The translations under genes and the position numbers were made by a program. A DNA stretch of 64,000 bases from Sciscionella marina DSM 45152 (lineage in GTDB: Bacteria > Actinomycetota > Actinomycetes > Mycobacteriales > Pseudonocardiaceae): positions 124,001 through 188,000 of the forward strand of contig NZ_KB905380.1 in assembly GCF_000379465.1 (NCBI RefSeq), written 5' to 3'. Shown piece by piece: positions 44,662 through 53,459 of this stretch. The notes under the pieces are model-generated. The model searched no databases. It saw only the letters and a program-made list of their open reading frames with translations, and was not told where the DNA came from. Every line of letters begins with the position of its first letter. Positions within the stretch are counted from its first letter, which is position 1.

Positions 44662-46106
44662 GGCGACTCCTCTGTTCGGCGTAGCTCGCCCTTGCGGATC
44701 TTGCCGACGCTGGTACGCGGCAGGCCGGACAGAAACCGCACCTGTGCGGGCACCTTGTAAGCGGCGAGCCGTTCCCGGCACCAGGCGATGAGTTCCTCGG
44801 CGCCGAGCTCGGCCCCCGGTACGAGCACCGCGGCGAGCAGGATCGCCTCGTCGTACACCGGATCCGAGACACCGACCGCGGCACATTCGGCCACCGCGGG
44901 ATGTTCCCCGGCGACCCGTTCGATCTCCCCGGTGGCGACGTTCTCCCCACCGCGTTTGATCATGTCCTTCGCGCGGTCCACGAAGTACAGGAACCCGTCC
45001 GCGTCCCGGTGCGCTAGGTCCCCGGTGCGCAGCACGCCACCGCCGAACGCGGCCTCGGTGGCCGCGGGATCGCACCAGTACCCGGCCGCGATGGTCTCGC
45101 CGGGCACCCCGTGCACCCGGATCTCGCCGGCTTGCCCGTCCGGAACGGGGGCGCCGTCCGCGCCGGCCAGCACGAGGGAAACACCGGGCAGCGGGCGGCC
45201 GATGCTGTGCCACCGGCGATCGGCGCTGTCCGGGTTCATCGTGGGTAGCACGGTCTCGGTCATGCCGTAGATCTGCACCAGCCTGGTCGCGAACCGCCGT
45301 TCGAACTCGGCGGCCTGATCCTCGGCGAGGTTCTGCGCGAACAACACCGTGCGCAGCACGGCCTCCTCCCCGGTCGGTGGATTGGCCAGGATCATCCGGA
45401 TCGGCGCCGCGAACAGGCTGCCGAGCGTCGCACCGAGCCGGGCGGCCTGGGTGCCCCAGCCGGAGGCGGAGAACCATGGTGCCAGGGCCACCGAGGCACC
45501 GCGCAGCAGCGCGGACATCGTGCAGTAGTACTGGGCGTTGGCGTGGAACAGCGGCAGCGCGATGAACCAGCGATCCGCCGCGGTGAGGGCCAGATGTTCG
45601 GCCACGGCCCACCCGACCGCGCGGTAGTTGGCGTGGGTGACCATGACGCCCTTGGGCAGGCTCGTGGTGCCCGAGGTGTAGAGAATGGCGGCCGGATCGG
45701 TGGCTTCGACCGGTGCCGCGGGAACCTCCGCGCCCGGAAGCACGATCTCCTCCGGCGAGAGCCTCGGCGCGTCCAGCGCGGTTTCCACGGTCGCGATGGA
45801 GATCCGGGGCCGCGCATCGGCGAGAACGTGCGCGAATTCCGCCGCCGTCGAGCGCGGATTCGTGGGCACCAGCACGGCGCCGAGCTGCGCGGTGGCGAAC
45901 CAGATGTCCAGGAATTCCTGGCAGTTGGGCAGGCTCACATGCACCCGGTCGCCCCGCCGGACACCACGCGCGGCCAGCCCGGCGGCGGTGGCTTGCAGCC
46001 GGGCATGCTGCTCGCCGTAGGTGACCGGTGTACCACCGTCCACCAAAGCGAACACCGAATCCGGCGGCGCCGCGGCGATCAGGGCCGCGGTCGTCTCAGT
46101 GCGCAC
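44658..46106 (-). CDS. AMP-forming acyl-CoA synthetase
   Basis: A 482-residue ANL-superfamily ligase. It shows the phosphate loop ILYTSGTTSLPKGVMVTHAN, YGMTETVLP, the hinge region DGFLYFVDRAKDMIKRGGEN and the catalytic lysine region SVGKIRKGELR. It activates a carboxylic acid to its CoA thioester with ATP. It is a little shorter than usual (about 500-550) because the N-terminal subdomain begins abruptly. GTG at 46106 with GGAGG upstream overlaps the FAH gene by 11 bases. Confidence 0.9.
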   Translation of the reverse strand: MRTETTAALIAAAPPDSVFALVDGGTPVTYGEQHARLQATAAGLAARGVRRGDRVHVSLPNCQEFLDIWFATAQLGAVLVPTNPRSTAAEFAHVLADARPRISIATVETALDAPRLSPEEIVLPGAEVPAAPVEATDPAAILYTSGTTSLPKGVMVTHANYRAVGWAVAEHLALTAADRWFIALPLFHANAQYYCTMSALLRGASVALAPWFSASGWGTQAARLGATLGSLFAAPIRMILANPPTGEEAVLRTVLFAQNLAEDQAAEFERRFATRLVQIYGMTETVLPTMNPDSADRRWHSIGRPLPGVSLVLAGADGAPVPDGQAGEIRVHGVPGETIAAGYWCDPAATEAAFGGGVLRTGDLAHRDADGFLYFVDRAKDMIKRGGENVATGEIERVAGEHPAVAECAAVGVSDPVYDEAILLAAVLVPGAELGAEELIAWCRERLAAYKVPAQVRFLSGLPRTSVGKIRKGELRRTEESP

Positions 46107-47106
46107 CGGGACGCACCTCCGGCGCACCGCTGTACGCGGCCACCCCGGCCCCTTCGGGTGCCCTGCAAGGTTCGCCCACCGGATTGCGCAGCACCCCGAG
46201 CCCGGACGCCTCCAGTTCCACCACGTCTCCCGGCCGGATCCAGCGATCCAGTTCCAGACCGCAGCCGCCGCCCACGGTGCCGAGCGCCAGGAACTCGCCC
46301 GGATACACCGGTTCGTCCAGCGAGGCCCAGGCCAGCACCTCGGCGAAGGAGAACTGCCGGTCCGCGGTGCTGCCGGAGGCCCACACCGCACCGTTGACCT
46401 TCGCCGACATCCGTACCGACCACTCGTCGACCTCGTCCATGGTCAACACGCACGGCCCCATCGCGGTGCAGAAATCCTTCCCCTTGGACGGGCCGATTCC
46501 CAGGCTCATCTCGAAGAACTGGATGTCCCGCGCGCTGACGTCGTTGAAGATCGTGACCCCGGCGATCTTGTCTGCGGCCTGCTCCGGGGTCAGATCCCGC
46601 CCGCCGCCGGAGGTGAAGAAACCGAGTTCCAGTTCGAAATCCAGCTGCGCGGTATAGGACGGCCACAGCAGCGGTTCCTCCGGGCCGATCACCGTCTCGA
46701 CGTTGGCCTTGTAGCAGATCGGCATCGCCGAGAAGGCGGGCGGGACCGCGAGGCCCGAGCCGGTGGCGTGGTCGTTGTAGGTGAGATAGTCCCGGATCCG
46801 GCGCGGTCTCGGCACCGGGGCGAGTAGCCGCACCCGATCCCGGGGCAGCATCGCCGGTACCCCGTCCTCGGTGAGCTCGGTGCCTCGCTCGAGCGCCGCT
46901 GCCACGGTGTCCACCGCACGCTGGGCGAGACCGCGTGCCTCGGCACCGCCCTCGAAGAAGGCGACCATCTCGGTCGGCATCGCAGCCGCATCGGCGTCCC
47001 GGTGCACGGCCCGCAGGGTGCGCGCCGGATCCACCACCACGTCGCCGTGCAGCACACCGAGCCGCGGCCACGGGGAGAACGAGGACACATAGGTGACCAG
47101 ACGCAC
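46096..47106 (-). CDS. Fumarylacetoacetate hydrolase-family protein
   Basis: A 336-residue metal-dependent hydrolase. An N-terminal FAH_N-like part (about 1-95) precedes the catalytic fold, with DYLTYNDHA, ELELGFFT (ligand Glu), FNDVSARDIQFFE (ligand Asp) and ALGTVGGGCGLEL. The family cleaves C-C bonds of 1,3-dicarbonyls or decarboxylates oxo acids. GTG at 47106 follows GAGGAGG and starts MRLVTYVSS; a start at 47124 is possible but poorer. First gene of the three-gene operon, facing the TetR gene. Confidence 0.9.
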   Translation of the reverse strand: MRLVTYVSSFSPWPRLGVLHGDVVVDPARTLRAVHRDADAAAMPTEMVAFFEGGAEARGLAQRAVDTVAAALERGTELTEDGVPAMLPRDRVRLLAPVPRPRRIRDYLTYNDHATGSGLAVPPAFSAMPICYKANVETVIGPEEPLLWPSYTAQLDFELELGFFTSGGGRDLTPEQAADKIAGVTIFNDVSARDIQFFEMSLGIGPSKGKDFCTAMGPCVLTMDEVDEWSVRMSAKVNGAVWASGSTADRQFSFAEVLAWASLDEPVYPGEFLALGTVGGGCGLELDRWIRPGDVVELEASGLGVLRNPVGEPCRAPEGAGVAAYSGAPEVRPGAH

Positions 47107-47132
47107 GGCGCCTCCTCGGATCATGGTCCGAA

Positions 47133-47155
47133 TTTGGATTCAAGTCCAATCCAAA
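47133..47155. promoter_or_regulatory. TetR operator upstream of the FAH/ligase/MBL operon
   Basis: TTTGGATT (47133-47140) and AATCCAAA (47148-47155) are perfect 8-base arms around a 7-base spacer. The repeat sits between divergent starts at 47106 and 47215, in an AT-rich patch suited to the promoter. Very likely bound by the TetR protein encoded at 47215. Confidence 0.7.
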
Positions 47156-47214
47156 GCTAGGCCACCGCAAGGTCCCCGTCAAGACTCGGTCGCCCCGGCT
47201 GGTTGACTGGGACC

Positions 47215-47820
47215 ATGACCGCAGGCGCCACCGGACCGGGCAGCACCAGACGGTCGCGGCACCGTGAGGAGCGCAGCGACCGCATCTACCGGGCGGCGAT
47301 CGAACTGTTCGTCGAGCGGGGGTTCGACAACGCCACCATGGACGAGATCGCCGAACGGGCCGATACCGCGCGCGCCACCGTGTTCAACCACTTCCAGCGC
47401 AAGTCCGCGTTTCTCGAGGAGTGGAGCCGCAGACGGCGGGACCGCGCACTGACCGCGGTGCACGAGGAATGGCTCGACGGCCGCCCGCTGCCCGAGATCC
47501 TGGCCCGGTATCTGGCCGAACTGGCCCGGGTCAGCGCCAATACCCGGCAGGAGACCGTCGCCTGCATGGGCGCGGCGATCCACTCCACCAACGTGTTCGC
47601 CGACTCCGAGCTCGCGCACCAGTTCAGCCGACTCATGGCCCCCGCCGCGAAGGCGGGCGAACTTCGCTCCGGAGTGGACACCGAACAGGCCGGGATGGTG
47701 CTGGCCAGCGCCTACCTCGCGACGCTGAGCACGTGGATCGCCACCGACCCCGCACCCTTCGAACTGGAACAGCGGTTGCTCGATTCGCTCGGCATGATCC
47801 TGCACGGAACGCTTCGCTGA
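47215..47820 (+). CDS. TetR-family regulator
   Basis: A 201-residue regulator. Helix-turn-helix at about 12-60 (RIYRAAIELFVERGFDNATM, then TVFNHFQRKSAFLEEW). The start is ATG 47215 (MTAGATGPG); a TTG at 47203 in frame would add four residues. Divergent from the FAH/ligase/MBL operon across a perfect palindrome, so it should repress that operon and itself, with an acid or CoA thioester as likely inducer. Confidence 0.88.
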   Translation: MTAGATGPGSTRRSRHREERSDRIYRAAIELFVERGFDNATMDEIAERADTARATVFNHFQRKSAFLEEWSRRRRDRALTAVHEEWLDGRPLPEILARYLAELARVSANTRQETVACMGAAIHSTNVFADSELAHQFSRLMAPAAKAGELRSGVDTEQAGMVLASAYLATLSTWIATDPAPFELEQRLLDSLGMILHGTLR

Positions 47821-48223
47821 GCGGACACCACCGCAACCGGTGTAGGTCGCCAGAATCGTGGCACTCTCCGGGGTGCAGCAGGCGCCGGTCACCGGTCCGC
47901 ACCGGATATCGTTGCCATGGAACACTTCGCGGGCCGCGGCCGCGCGCACGGCCCTCGCGTTCGGCACCGGTCAGCCGCGCGCCGGGATGTGCTCCGCTGG
48001 CCGGCCGGGCGAGCCCCACGCCGTAATCCGGTCCGGCCTCGCCGACACTTCCCGGCCCGATCCCGCCGGCGAGCAGCCGCAGCAATTCGCCCTGCCTGGG
48101 CGCGGCAGCTCCTCGATTCCCGCACAGGCGGCGGTTCCCTGTTCGGTCCTGGCGGCCCCTGCCTTCGATCCTGGCACCGGTCCGGTCGTAGTCTTCGGCT
48201 GAGCGAACGGGAGGGTATTCCAC
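47821..48223. other. 403-base gap without a recognised gene
   Basis: On the plus strand a GTG at 47858 opens a 114-codon frame to 48202 with fairly GC-rich third positions. Its product (MALSGVQQAPVTGPHRIS and onward) matches nothing I recognise and lacks a ribosome site. Minus-strand frames are no better. It may be an eroded gene. The ribosome site for pepE (GGGAGGG) occupies the right end. Confidence 0.3.
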
Positions 48224-48943
48224 ATGCAATTGCTGCTGCTGTCCAACTCCACGAACCACGGTGCCGGGCGATTCTCGCACGCCCGCGAGGCGCTCGCGGA
48301 GCACTACGGCGGGCGCACCGTGTCCTTCGTGCCGTACGCGCTCGCCGATCACGACCGGTACACCGAACTGGTGAGCGAGGGGTTCGCCGCGGCGGGTGTG
48401 CGGGTGCGCCCGGTGCACCGGAGCTCGGATCCGGCCGCTGAACTGCGGTCCGCGGAAGCGGTGTTCATCGGCGGCGGCAACTCGTTCCGGCTGCTGCGCA
48501 CGATGCAGCGGCTCGGCCTGCTCGAGGCGATCCGTTCCGCGGTGCGCGGCGGAGCGCCCTACGGCGGGGCGAGCGCGGGAACGAACATGGCCTGCCCGAG
48601 CCTGCGCACCACCAACGATATGCCGATCGTGGCACCGGACGGGTTCGAAACCCTTGGCCTGATCGGATTCCAGATCAATCCGCACTATCTGGATCCGGTC
48701 GGCGGCTCCACCCACATGGGCGAGACGCGCGAGCAACGCCTCGCGGAATTCCACGAGGAGAACGACGCTCCGGTGCTCGGCCTGCGGGAGGGGACCTGGC
48801 TGCGGGTGGACGGCGAATCGATCACCCTGCACGGTGGCGCGGCCCGGCTGTTCCGGCGCGGAACCGAACCGGCGGAACACCGGGACGGCGCGGATCTGTC
48901 CTTCCTGAACGGGATCGAGTCCACTTTCGACGTCCGGGACTGA
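48224..48943 (+). CDS. pepE: Peptidase E (alpha-aspartyl dipeptidase, S51)
   Basis: A 239-residue serine peptidase with a glutamine-amidotransferase-like fold. The triad is Ser117 (YGGASAGTNMA), His154 (INPHYLD) and Glu190 (GLREGTWLRV), the Ser-His-Glu set of Salmonella PepE. It hydrolyses dipeptides with N-terminal Asp. The ATG at 48224 has a strong GGGAGGG site. It runs convergent with the IclR gene, three bases apart. Confidence 0.93.
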   Translation: MQLLLLSNSTNHGAGRFSHAREALAEHYGGRTVSFVPYALADHDRYTELVSEGFAAAGVRVRPVHRSSDPAAELRSAEAVFIGGGNSFRLLRTMQRLGLLEAIRSAVRGGAPYGGASAGTNMACPSLRTTNDMPIVAPDGFETLGLIGFQINPHYLDPVGGSTHMGETREQRLAEFHEENDAPVLGLREGTWLRVDGESITLHGGAARLFRRGTEPAEHRDGADLSFLNGIESTFDVRD

Positions 48944-48946
48944 AGC

Positions 48947-49738
48947 TCAGCGGCCGCGGTGAGTCAGCCGCAGGCTGATCCGCTCACTGGCCGAGCACAG
49001 CGCGTCCACCCAGTCGCTCGGGTGCTCGCCGAGGCGCTCCTTCGGCCACCCGACGCTGAGGCTGGCATACGGTTCCTCGCGCAGGAAAACGGGAACGGCA
49101 AGGGTGGCGACACCCTCGTCGTACTCGCCCTCGGTGTAGGCCCAGCCCCGCGCGCGCACCTGGGCGAACTGGCGCTCCAGCCGGCCGAGATCGGTGGCGG
49201 TGTTCGCGGTGAACCGGGCCAGCGGCCGGTCGATGAACAATCGTTTGCGCTGGGCGAAGGGAAGGAACGCGTAATAGGCCTTGCTGGTGGCTCCCGCGTG
49301 CGCCGGATAGAGCTCGTTCACCATCGGATAGTCGCGCAGCCGCCCGTGCTCCCCCTCTGCGACGAGGACGGTGCGCATATGCGCGCTGTCCGGGAGCGCG
49401 AACAGGATGTTCTGCCCGGTGAACGCGGCCAGTTCGTCCAGCACCGGCTGCGCGAGCAGGCCGAGCGCCCCGACCTGGTCCCAGACCCGCCCGAGATACA
49501 GCGCGGCCGGGCCGATCCGGTAGCGGCGACTGGAATCGTCGCGCACCAGAAATCCACGGTGGGTGAGCGCGGCCAGCAGGCGCTGCGCGGTCGAGGTGTG
49601 CAGCCCGAACGCGCGGGAAATCTCGGTGACGCCCCATTCCGGGCTCTCCCGGTCGAAGGCGAGCAGGATGCGCAGCGCCCGGTCCACGGTCTGCGGGAGG
49701 CCCGCGGGGGTGCTCGGGTCGGTTCGGAAATCGAGCAT
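48947..49738 (-). CDS. IclR-family regulator
   Basis: A 263-residue regulator. The winged helix is at about residues 12-70 (VDRALRILLAFDRESPEWGV, then TSTAQRLLAALTHRG). The IclR effector domain (about 80-255) includes NELYPAHAGATSKAYYAF, the ligand loop. The ATG at 49738 follows AGGAGC; a longer start would add a non-conserved extension. Divergent from the DUF1177 operon, its likely target. Confidence 0.92.
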   Translation of the reverse strand: MLDFRTDPSTPAGLPQTVDRALRILLAFDRESPEWGVTEISRAFGLHTSTAQRLLAALTHRGFLVRDDSSRRYRIGPAALYLGRVWDQVGALGLLAQPVLDELAAFTGQNILFALPDSAHMRTVLVAEGEHGRLRDYPMVNELYPAHAGATSKAYYAFLPFAQRKRLFIDRPLARFTANTATDLGRLERQFAQVRARGWAYTEGEYDEGVATLAVPVFLREEPYASLSVGWPKERLGEHPSDWVDALCSASERISLRLTHRGR

Positions 49739-49759
49739 GCTCCTATTTTGCATATAGTG

Positions 49760-49773
49760 GGACATTCTTGTCC
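49760..49773. promoter_or_regulatory. Candidate IclR operator
   Basis: GGACA-TTCT-TGTCC is a perfect inverted repeat 22-35 bases upstream of the IclR start and about 100 bases upstream of the DUF1177 gene, between the divergent promoters. Confidence 0.45.
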
Positions 49774-49873
49774 GGTTCGCCCCCATCGGGGCACCGTGGT
49801 GCGGGGATCGCGGAGAGGGCCACAAGCCTGCGCGAAAGTACTGTCACGGTCGGAAGTTTCGAGGTATCACCGC

Positions 49874-50833
49874 ATGCTCAAGTTTGTCCTCGACGTGCTG
49901 GATCGGCTGGACGATCCGCGGGTCGACGGTGCCGCCATGGTGTCCTATCTGGACGGTATCGCCGGTGAGAGTGGCCTGACACGCACCGAACGCGTGCGCG
50001 GCGGGCAGGGGCACACCGATTTCGTCCAGGTGCGGGTCCCGGGAACCGCGGGCCGCACCATTGGTGGGAAAGCACCGACGCTCGGCGTGATCGGGCGCCT
50101 CGGCGGGGTCGGGGCCCGGCCGGAGGTGACCGGCTTCGTCTCCGATGGGGACGGTGCCGCCGCGGCCTTCTCCGCGGCCGCCAAACTGCTCGCCATGCGG
50201 GCCCGCGGTGATGTGCTGACCGGCGATGTGCTGATCAGCACGCATGTGTGCCCGGACGCGCCCACGTGCCCGCACGATCCGGTGCCGTTCATGAACTCTC
50301 CGGTGGACATGGCGACCATGAACGAGCACGAGGTCTCCACCGAGATGGAGGCGGTGCTCTCCATCGACACCACCAAGGGCAACCGGGTCATCAACCACAA
50401 GGGGCTCGCGCTCTCCCCCACGGTCAAACAGGGCTGGGTGCTGCGGGTCTCGGAACGGCTCAACGGCCTGCTCGAGACGGTGACCGGGGAGCCGAGCGTG
50501 ACCTATCCGGTGACCATGCAGGACATCACCCCGTACGGCAACGGGGTGCACCACATCAACTCCATCCTGCAGCCCGCGACGGCCACCGGGGCGCCGGTCG
50601 CCGGGCTGGCGATCGTGTCCGCGGCGACGGTGGCCGGTTGCGCCACCGGGGCGAGCCACGAGACCGATATCGCCGCGGCGGCACGTTATGCGGTGGAGGT
50701 CGCGCGGGAATTCGGTGCGGGCGCGCTGAACTTCCACGACGAAGACGAGTTCGCCACGCTGCTTGCCCGGTACGGATCGATGCGCCGCCTGCAGACCATG
50801 GGCGAGCCGCAACCCAGTGAAGCGACGGCATAG
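49874..50833 (+). CDS. DUF1177-type protein, function unknown
   Basis: A 319-residue protein that I place in the DUF1177 family by overall appearance. Notable stretches are DTTKGNRVINHKG, ISTHVCPDAPTCPHDPVPFMNSPVD (with two Cys and two His in a metal-like cluster, about 116-130), and GAGALNFHDEDEFATLL at the end. No signal peptide or membrane helix. The cluster and the acidic histidine-bearing tail suggest a metal-dependent hydrolase or binding protein, but no activity is known to me. It is first in an operon with a nucleobase-type permease, which starts on the next base, and an M20 hydrolase. Confidence 0.75.
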   Translation: MLKFVLDVLDRLDDPRVDGAAMVSYLDGIAGESGLTRTERVRGGQGHTDFVQVRVPGTAGRTIGGKAPTLGVIGRLGGVGARPEVTGFVSDGDGAAAAFSAAAKLLAMRARGDVLTGDVLISTHVCPDAPTCPHDPVPFMNSPVDMATMNEHEVSTEMEAVLSIDTTKGNRVINHKGLALSPTVKQGWVLRVSERLNGLLETVTGEPSVTYPVTMQDITPYGNGVHHINSILQPATATGAPVAGLAIVSAATVAGCATGASHETDIAAAARYAVEVAREFGAGALNFHDEDEFATLLARYGSMRRLQTMGEPQPSEATA

Positions 50834-52168
50834 ATGAGCACGCAGACCAAGAGCGAACGGTCCGGCCGCATCGGCAACGACGATCACTCGCTGCGCCGGG
50901 TGCCCCGCTCGGCCCGGTACGGCTTCGGTTCGATGCTGCTGCAGTGGCTCGGCCAGTCGGGGTCGCTTTCCCAGTTCGTGCTCGGCGCGACCCTCGGCGT
51001 GGGAATGGGATTCTGGCAGGCATTCCTCGCGTTCACCCTCGGTGCGGTGACCCTCGAGGTGGTGATCTTTTTCATCGGGCTCGCCGGTCAGCGCGAGGGA
51101 CTCACCATGACCATCCTGACCCGGTTCGCCGGTTTCGGGCGCAACGGATCGGCCCTGGTATCGCTGATGATCGCGGTCAGCATGATCGGCTGGTTCGGCG
51201 TGCAGAACGGGATCTTCGGCAACAGCATGGTCGAGCTCGTCGGCGGCCCGGTGTGGCTGTGGTGCGCGCTTTCCGGTGTGGTGCTCACCGTGCTGGTGAT
51301 CTACGGCTTCAAATACATGATGTGGCTGGCGAAGATCGCGGTTCCGCTGTTCTTCGCGCTCGTCGCGTGGAGTGTCATGAGCACGCTTTCCCAGCACGAC
51401 ATCGGGGAACTGATCGCGAAACAGCCGAGCGGTCCGCTGCTGTCCGTCCCGGCGGCGGCCACGATCGTCGCCGGCGGATTCATGGCGGGCGCCATCGTGG
51501 CCCCGGACATGACCCGGTATAACTCCAAGGGTTGGCACGTGCTGCTGCAGAGCTCGTGCACCATGATCGTCAGCGAGTACCTGGTCGGCATGACCGGTGT
51601 GCTGCTCGGTCACCTGGTCGGCACCAGCGATGTGTCCCACATCGTGCTGTCCACCTCCGGCATCGTCGGACTGATCGTGGTCATCCTGTCCACGGCGAAG
51701 ATCAACGACTGGAACCTCTACGGCGCCTCGCTCGGCGTGGTGAACTTCGTCTACACGGTCTTCGGCAAGCGCATGCACCGGGCGAGCGTCACCCTGGTCA
51801 TCGGGGTGCTCGGCACGGTGCTGTCCGCGCTGGGATTCCTGGACCACTTCAAGTCGTTCCTGTCCATCCTGGGCGTGGCGATCCCACCGGTCGGCGGGAT
51901 CATCGTCGCCGAGTATTGGGTGGGGCGCCGGATGCGCGGGGCGCTGGACGAGACGAGGGCGAGCGAGACCATGCCGCGGGTGGTGCCGACCTGGGTGCCC
52001 GTGGTCCTGGTGATCTGGGCGGCCAGCTTCTGCGTCGGGTTCTTCGTGGACTGGGGCATTCCGGTGCTCAACTCGCTGGTGACCGCGTTCGTGCTGTACG
52101 TACTCGCCTCGCTGACCGGTCTGGTGCGCTCGTGGGGAACATCCGAAATGGAGGAACACGTTGACTGA
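50834..52168 (+). CDS. Cytosine/purine-type permease (NCS1-like)
   Basis: A 444-residue, roughly 12-helix transporter. RSARYGFGSMLLQWLGQSGSL and LGVGMGFWQAFLAFTLG open the chain, and MAGAIVAPDMTRYNSKGW is the CodB-type signature for cytosine permease relatives. It imports a nucleobase-like or related heterocyclic solute. Start: ATG directly after the DUF1177 stop. Its TGA lies inside the start region of the M20 gene (8-base overlap). Confidence 0.9.
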   Translation: MSTQTKSERSGRIGNDDHSLRRVPRSARYGFGSMLLQWLGQSGSLSQFVLGATLGVGMGFWQAFLAFTLGAVTLEVVIFFIGLAGQREGLTMTILTRFAGFGRNGSALVSLMIAVSMIGWFGVQNGIFGNSMVELVGGPVWLWCALSGVVLTVLVIYGFKYMMWLAKIAVPLFFALVAWSVMSTLSQHDIGELIAKQPSGPLLSVPAAATIVAGGFMAGAIVAPDMTRYNSKGWHVLLQSSCTMIVSEYLVGMTGVLLGHLVGTSDVSHIVLSTSGIVGLIVVILSTAKINDWNLYGASLGVVNFVYTVFGKRMHRASVTLVIGVLGTVLSALGFLDHFKSFLSILGVAIPPVGGIIVAEYWVGRRMRGALDETRASETMPRVVPTWVPVVLVIWAASFCVGFFVDWGIPVLNSLVTAFVLYVLASLTGLVRSWGTSEMEEHVD

Positions 52169-53447
52169 CGCCGAATCCGAGGTCGTGGACCTGTGCCGGG
52201 ATCTGCTGCGGATCGACAGCTCCAATCCGACAAGCAATGAGCGGGCCAGCGCCGAGTACGTCGCGGAGAAGCTCGCCGATGCGGGTATCGAACCGGAGAT
52301 CGTGGAAAGCGAACCGGGCCGGGCCAGCGTGTTCGGCCGCATCGAGGGCAAGGATCCGAGCCGTGGCGCGCTGTTGCTGCACGGGCACCTCGATGTCGTT
52401 CCCGCCGACCCGGCCGAATGGACGGTGCACCCGTTCTCCGGGGAGATCCGCGAGGACTGCCTGTGGGGGCGCGGCGCGATCGACATGAAGGACTTCGACG
52501 CGGTCACCCTCGCCACCGCCAGGGAACTGGCCCGCACCGGCGAGAAACCCGCGCGGGACATCGTGTTCGGCTACCTCGCCGATGAGGAGGGCGGCGGGCG
52601 CAAGGGTTCGCATTGGCTGGTGCGCAACCGCCCGGACCTCTTCGCCGGCGTGACCGAGGCGATCACCGAGGGCGGTGGGGTCTCCTTCGAACTCGGCGAG
52701 GGCAAGCGGTTGTATCCGATCGAGTGCGCCCAACGGGGGCAGGCCTGGCTGCGGCTGATCGCCACCGGCCGCGCGGGCCACGGTTCCTCGCCGAACGACG
52801 AGAACGCGGTCACCGATCTCGCGGAATCCCTGGCCCGCATCGGCAGGCACCGGTTCCCGGTCCGGCTGATCGAACCGGTCCGGGTGCTGCTGGAGAAAGC
52901 CGCGGAACTGCTCGGCGTGGAGTTCGACGCAGGCGATGTGCCCGCGAGCCTGGAGCGGATGCCCCAGGTGGCCCCGCTGGTGGAGGTGATCCTGCGGAAC
53001 TCCGCCAATCCCACCATGCTCGAGGGCGGATACCAGACGAACGTGATCCCGGGAACCGCCAGCGCTGCGGTGGACGGGCGCTTCCTGCCCGGCGGCGAAC
53101 AGGAACTGCTGGACACCATCGACTCGCTGCTGCTGCCCTCGGTGCGCCGGGAGTTCATCCACCGTGATGTGGCCATGGAGACCGAGTTCTCCGGGGAATT
53201 GGTGGATGCCATGTGCGCGGCGATCCAGCAGGAGGACCCGGACGGGCACCCGGCACCGTACTGCAATGCGGGTGGCACCGACAACAAGGCGATGGCCACG
53301 ATCGGGATCAACGGCTTCGGTTTCAAGGCCCTGCGGGTTGCCCCGGAACTGCCCTATTCGCGCATGTTCCACGGGGTGGACGAGCGCATTCCGCTGGAGT
53401 CGCTGCGGTTCGCCACCCGGGTGTTGGGTCGCCTGGTCCGCGGCTGA
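52161..53447 (+). CDS. M20-family metal-dependent hydrolase (ArgE/DapE-like)
   Basis: A 428-residue di-zinc hydrolase with H76xD78 in LLLHGHLDVVP, Asp108 in WGRGAIDMKD, and Glu142/Glu143 in YLADEEGGG. Later comes GRAGHGSSPND, and NAGGTDNKAM near the C terminus supplies a further ligand region. The family removes acyl, carbamoyl or amino acid groups from amides. The start is a TTG at 52161 with GGAGGAACACG upstream. Third gene of the DUF1177 operon; it probably hydrolyses the imported compound or a derivative. Confidence 0.9.
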   Translation: MTDAESEVVDLCRDLLRIDSSNPTSNERASAEYVAEKLADAGIEPEIVESEPGRASVFGRIEGKDPSRGALLLHGHLDVVPADPAEWTVHPFSGEIREDCLWGRGAIDMKDFDAVTLATARELARTGEKPARDIVFGYLADEEGGGRKGSHWLVRNRPDLFAGVTEAITEGGGVSFELGEGKRLYPIECAQRGQAWLRLIATGRAGHGSSPNDENAVTDLAESLARIGRHRFPVRLIEPVRVLLEKAAELLGVEFDAGDVPASLERMPQVAPLVEVILRNSANPTMLEGGYQTNVIPGTASAAVDGRFLPGGEQELLDTIDSLLLPSVRREFIHRDVAMETEFSGELVDAMCAAIQQEDPDGHPAPYCNAGGTDNKAMATIGINGFGFKALRVAPELPYSRMFHGVDERIPLESLRFATRVLGRLVRG

Positions 53448-53459
53448 GTCCCCGTTCCG

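Noticed and set aside
47858-48202. A 114-codon GTG-initiated frame as a real gene
   Set aside because: No ribosome site, no recognised family and no partner; kept only as a note on the gap.
49844-52561. A 905-codon open frame on the minus strand opposite the DUF1177-permease-M20 operon
   Set aside because: It lies antisense to three well-supported genes, and its His/Gln/Asp/Arg-rich composition is the expected shadow of GC-rich codons read in reverse.
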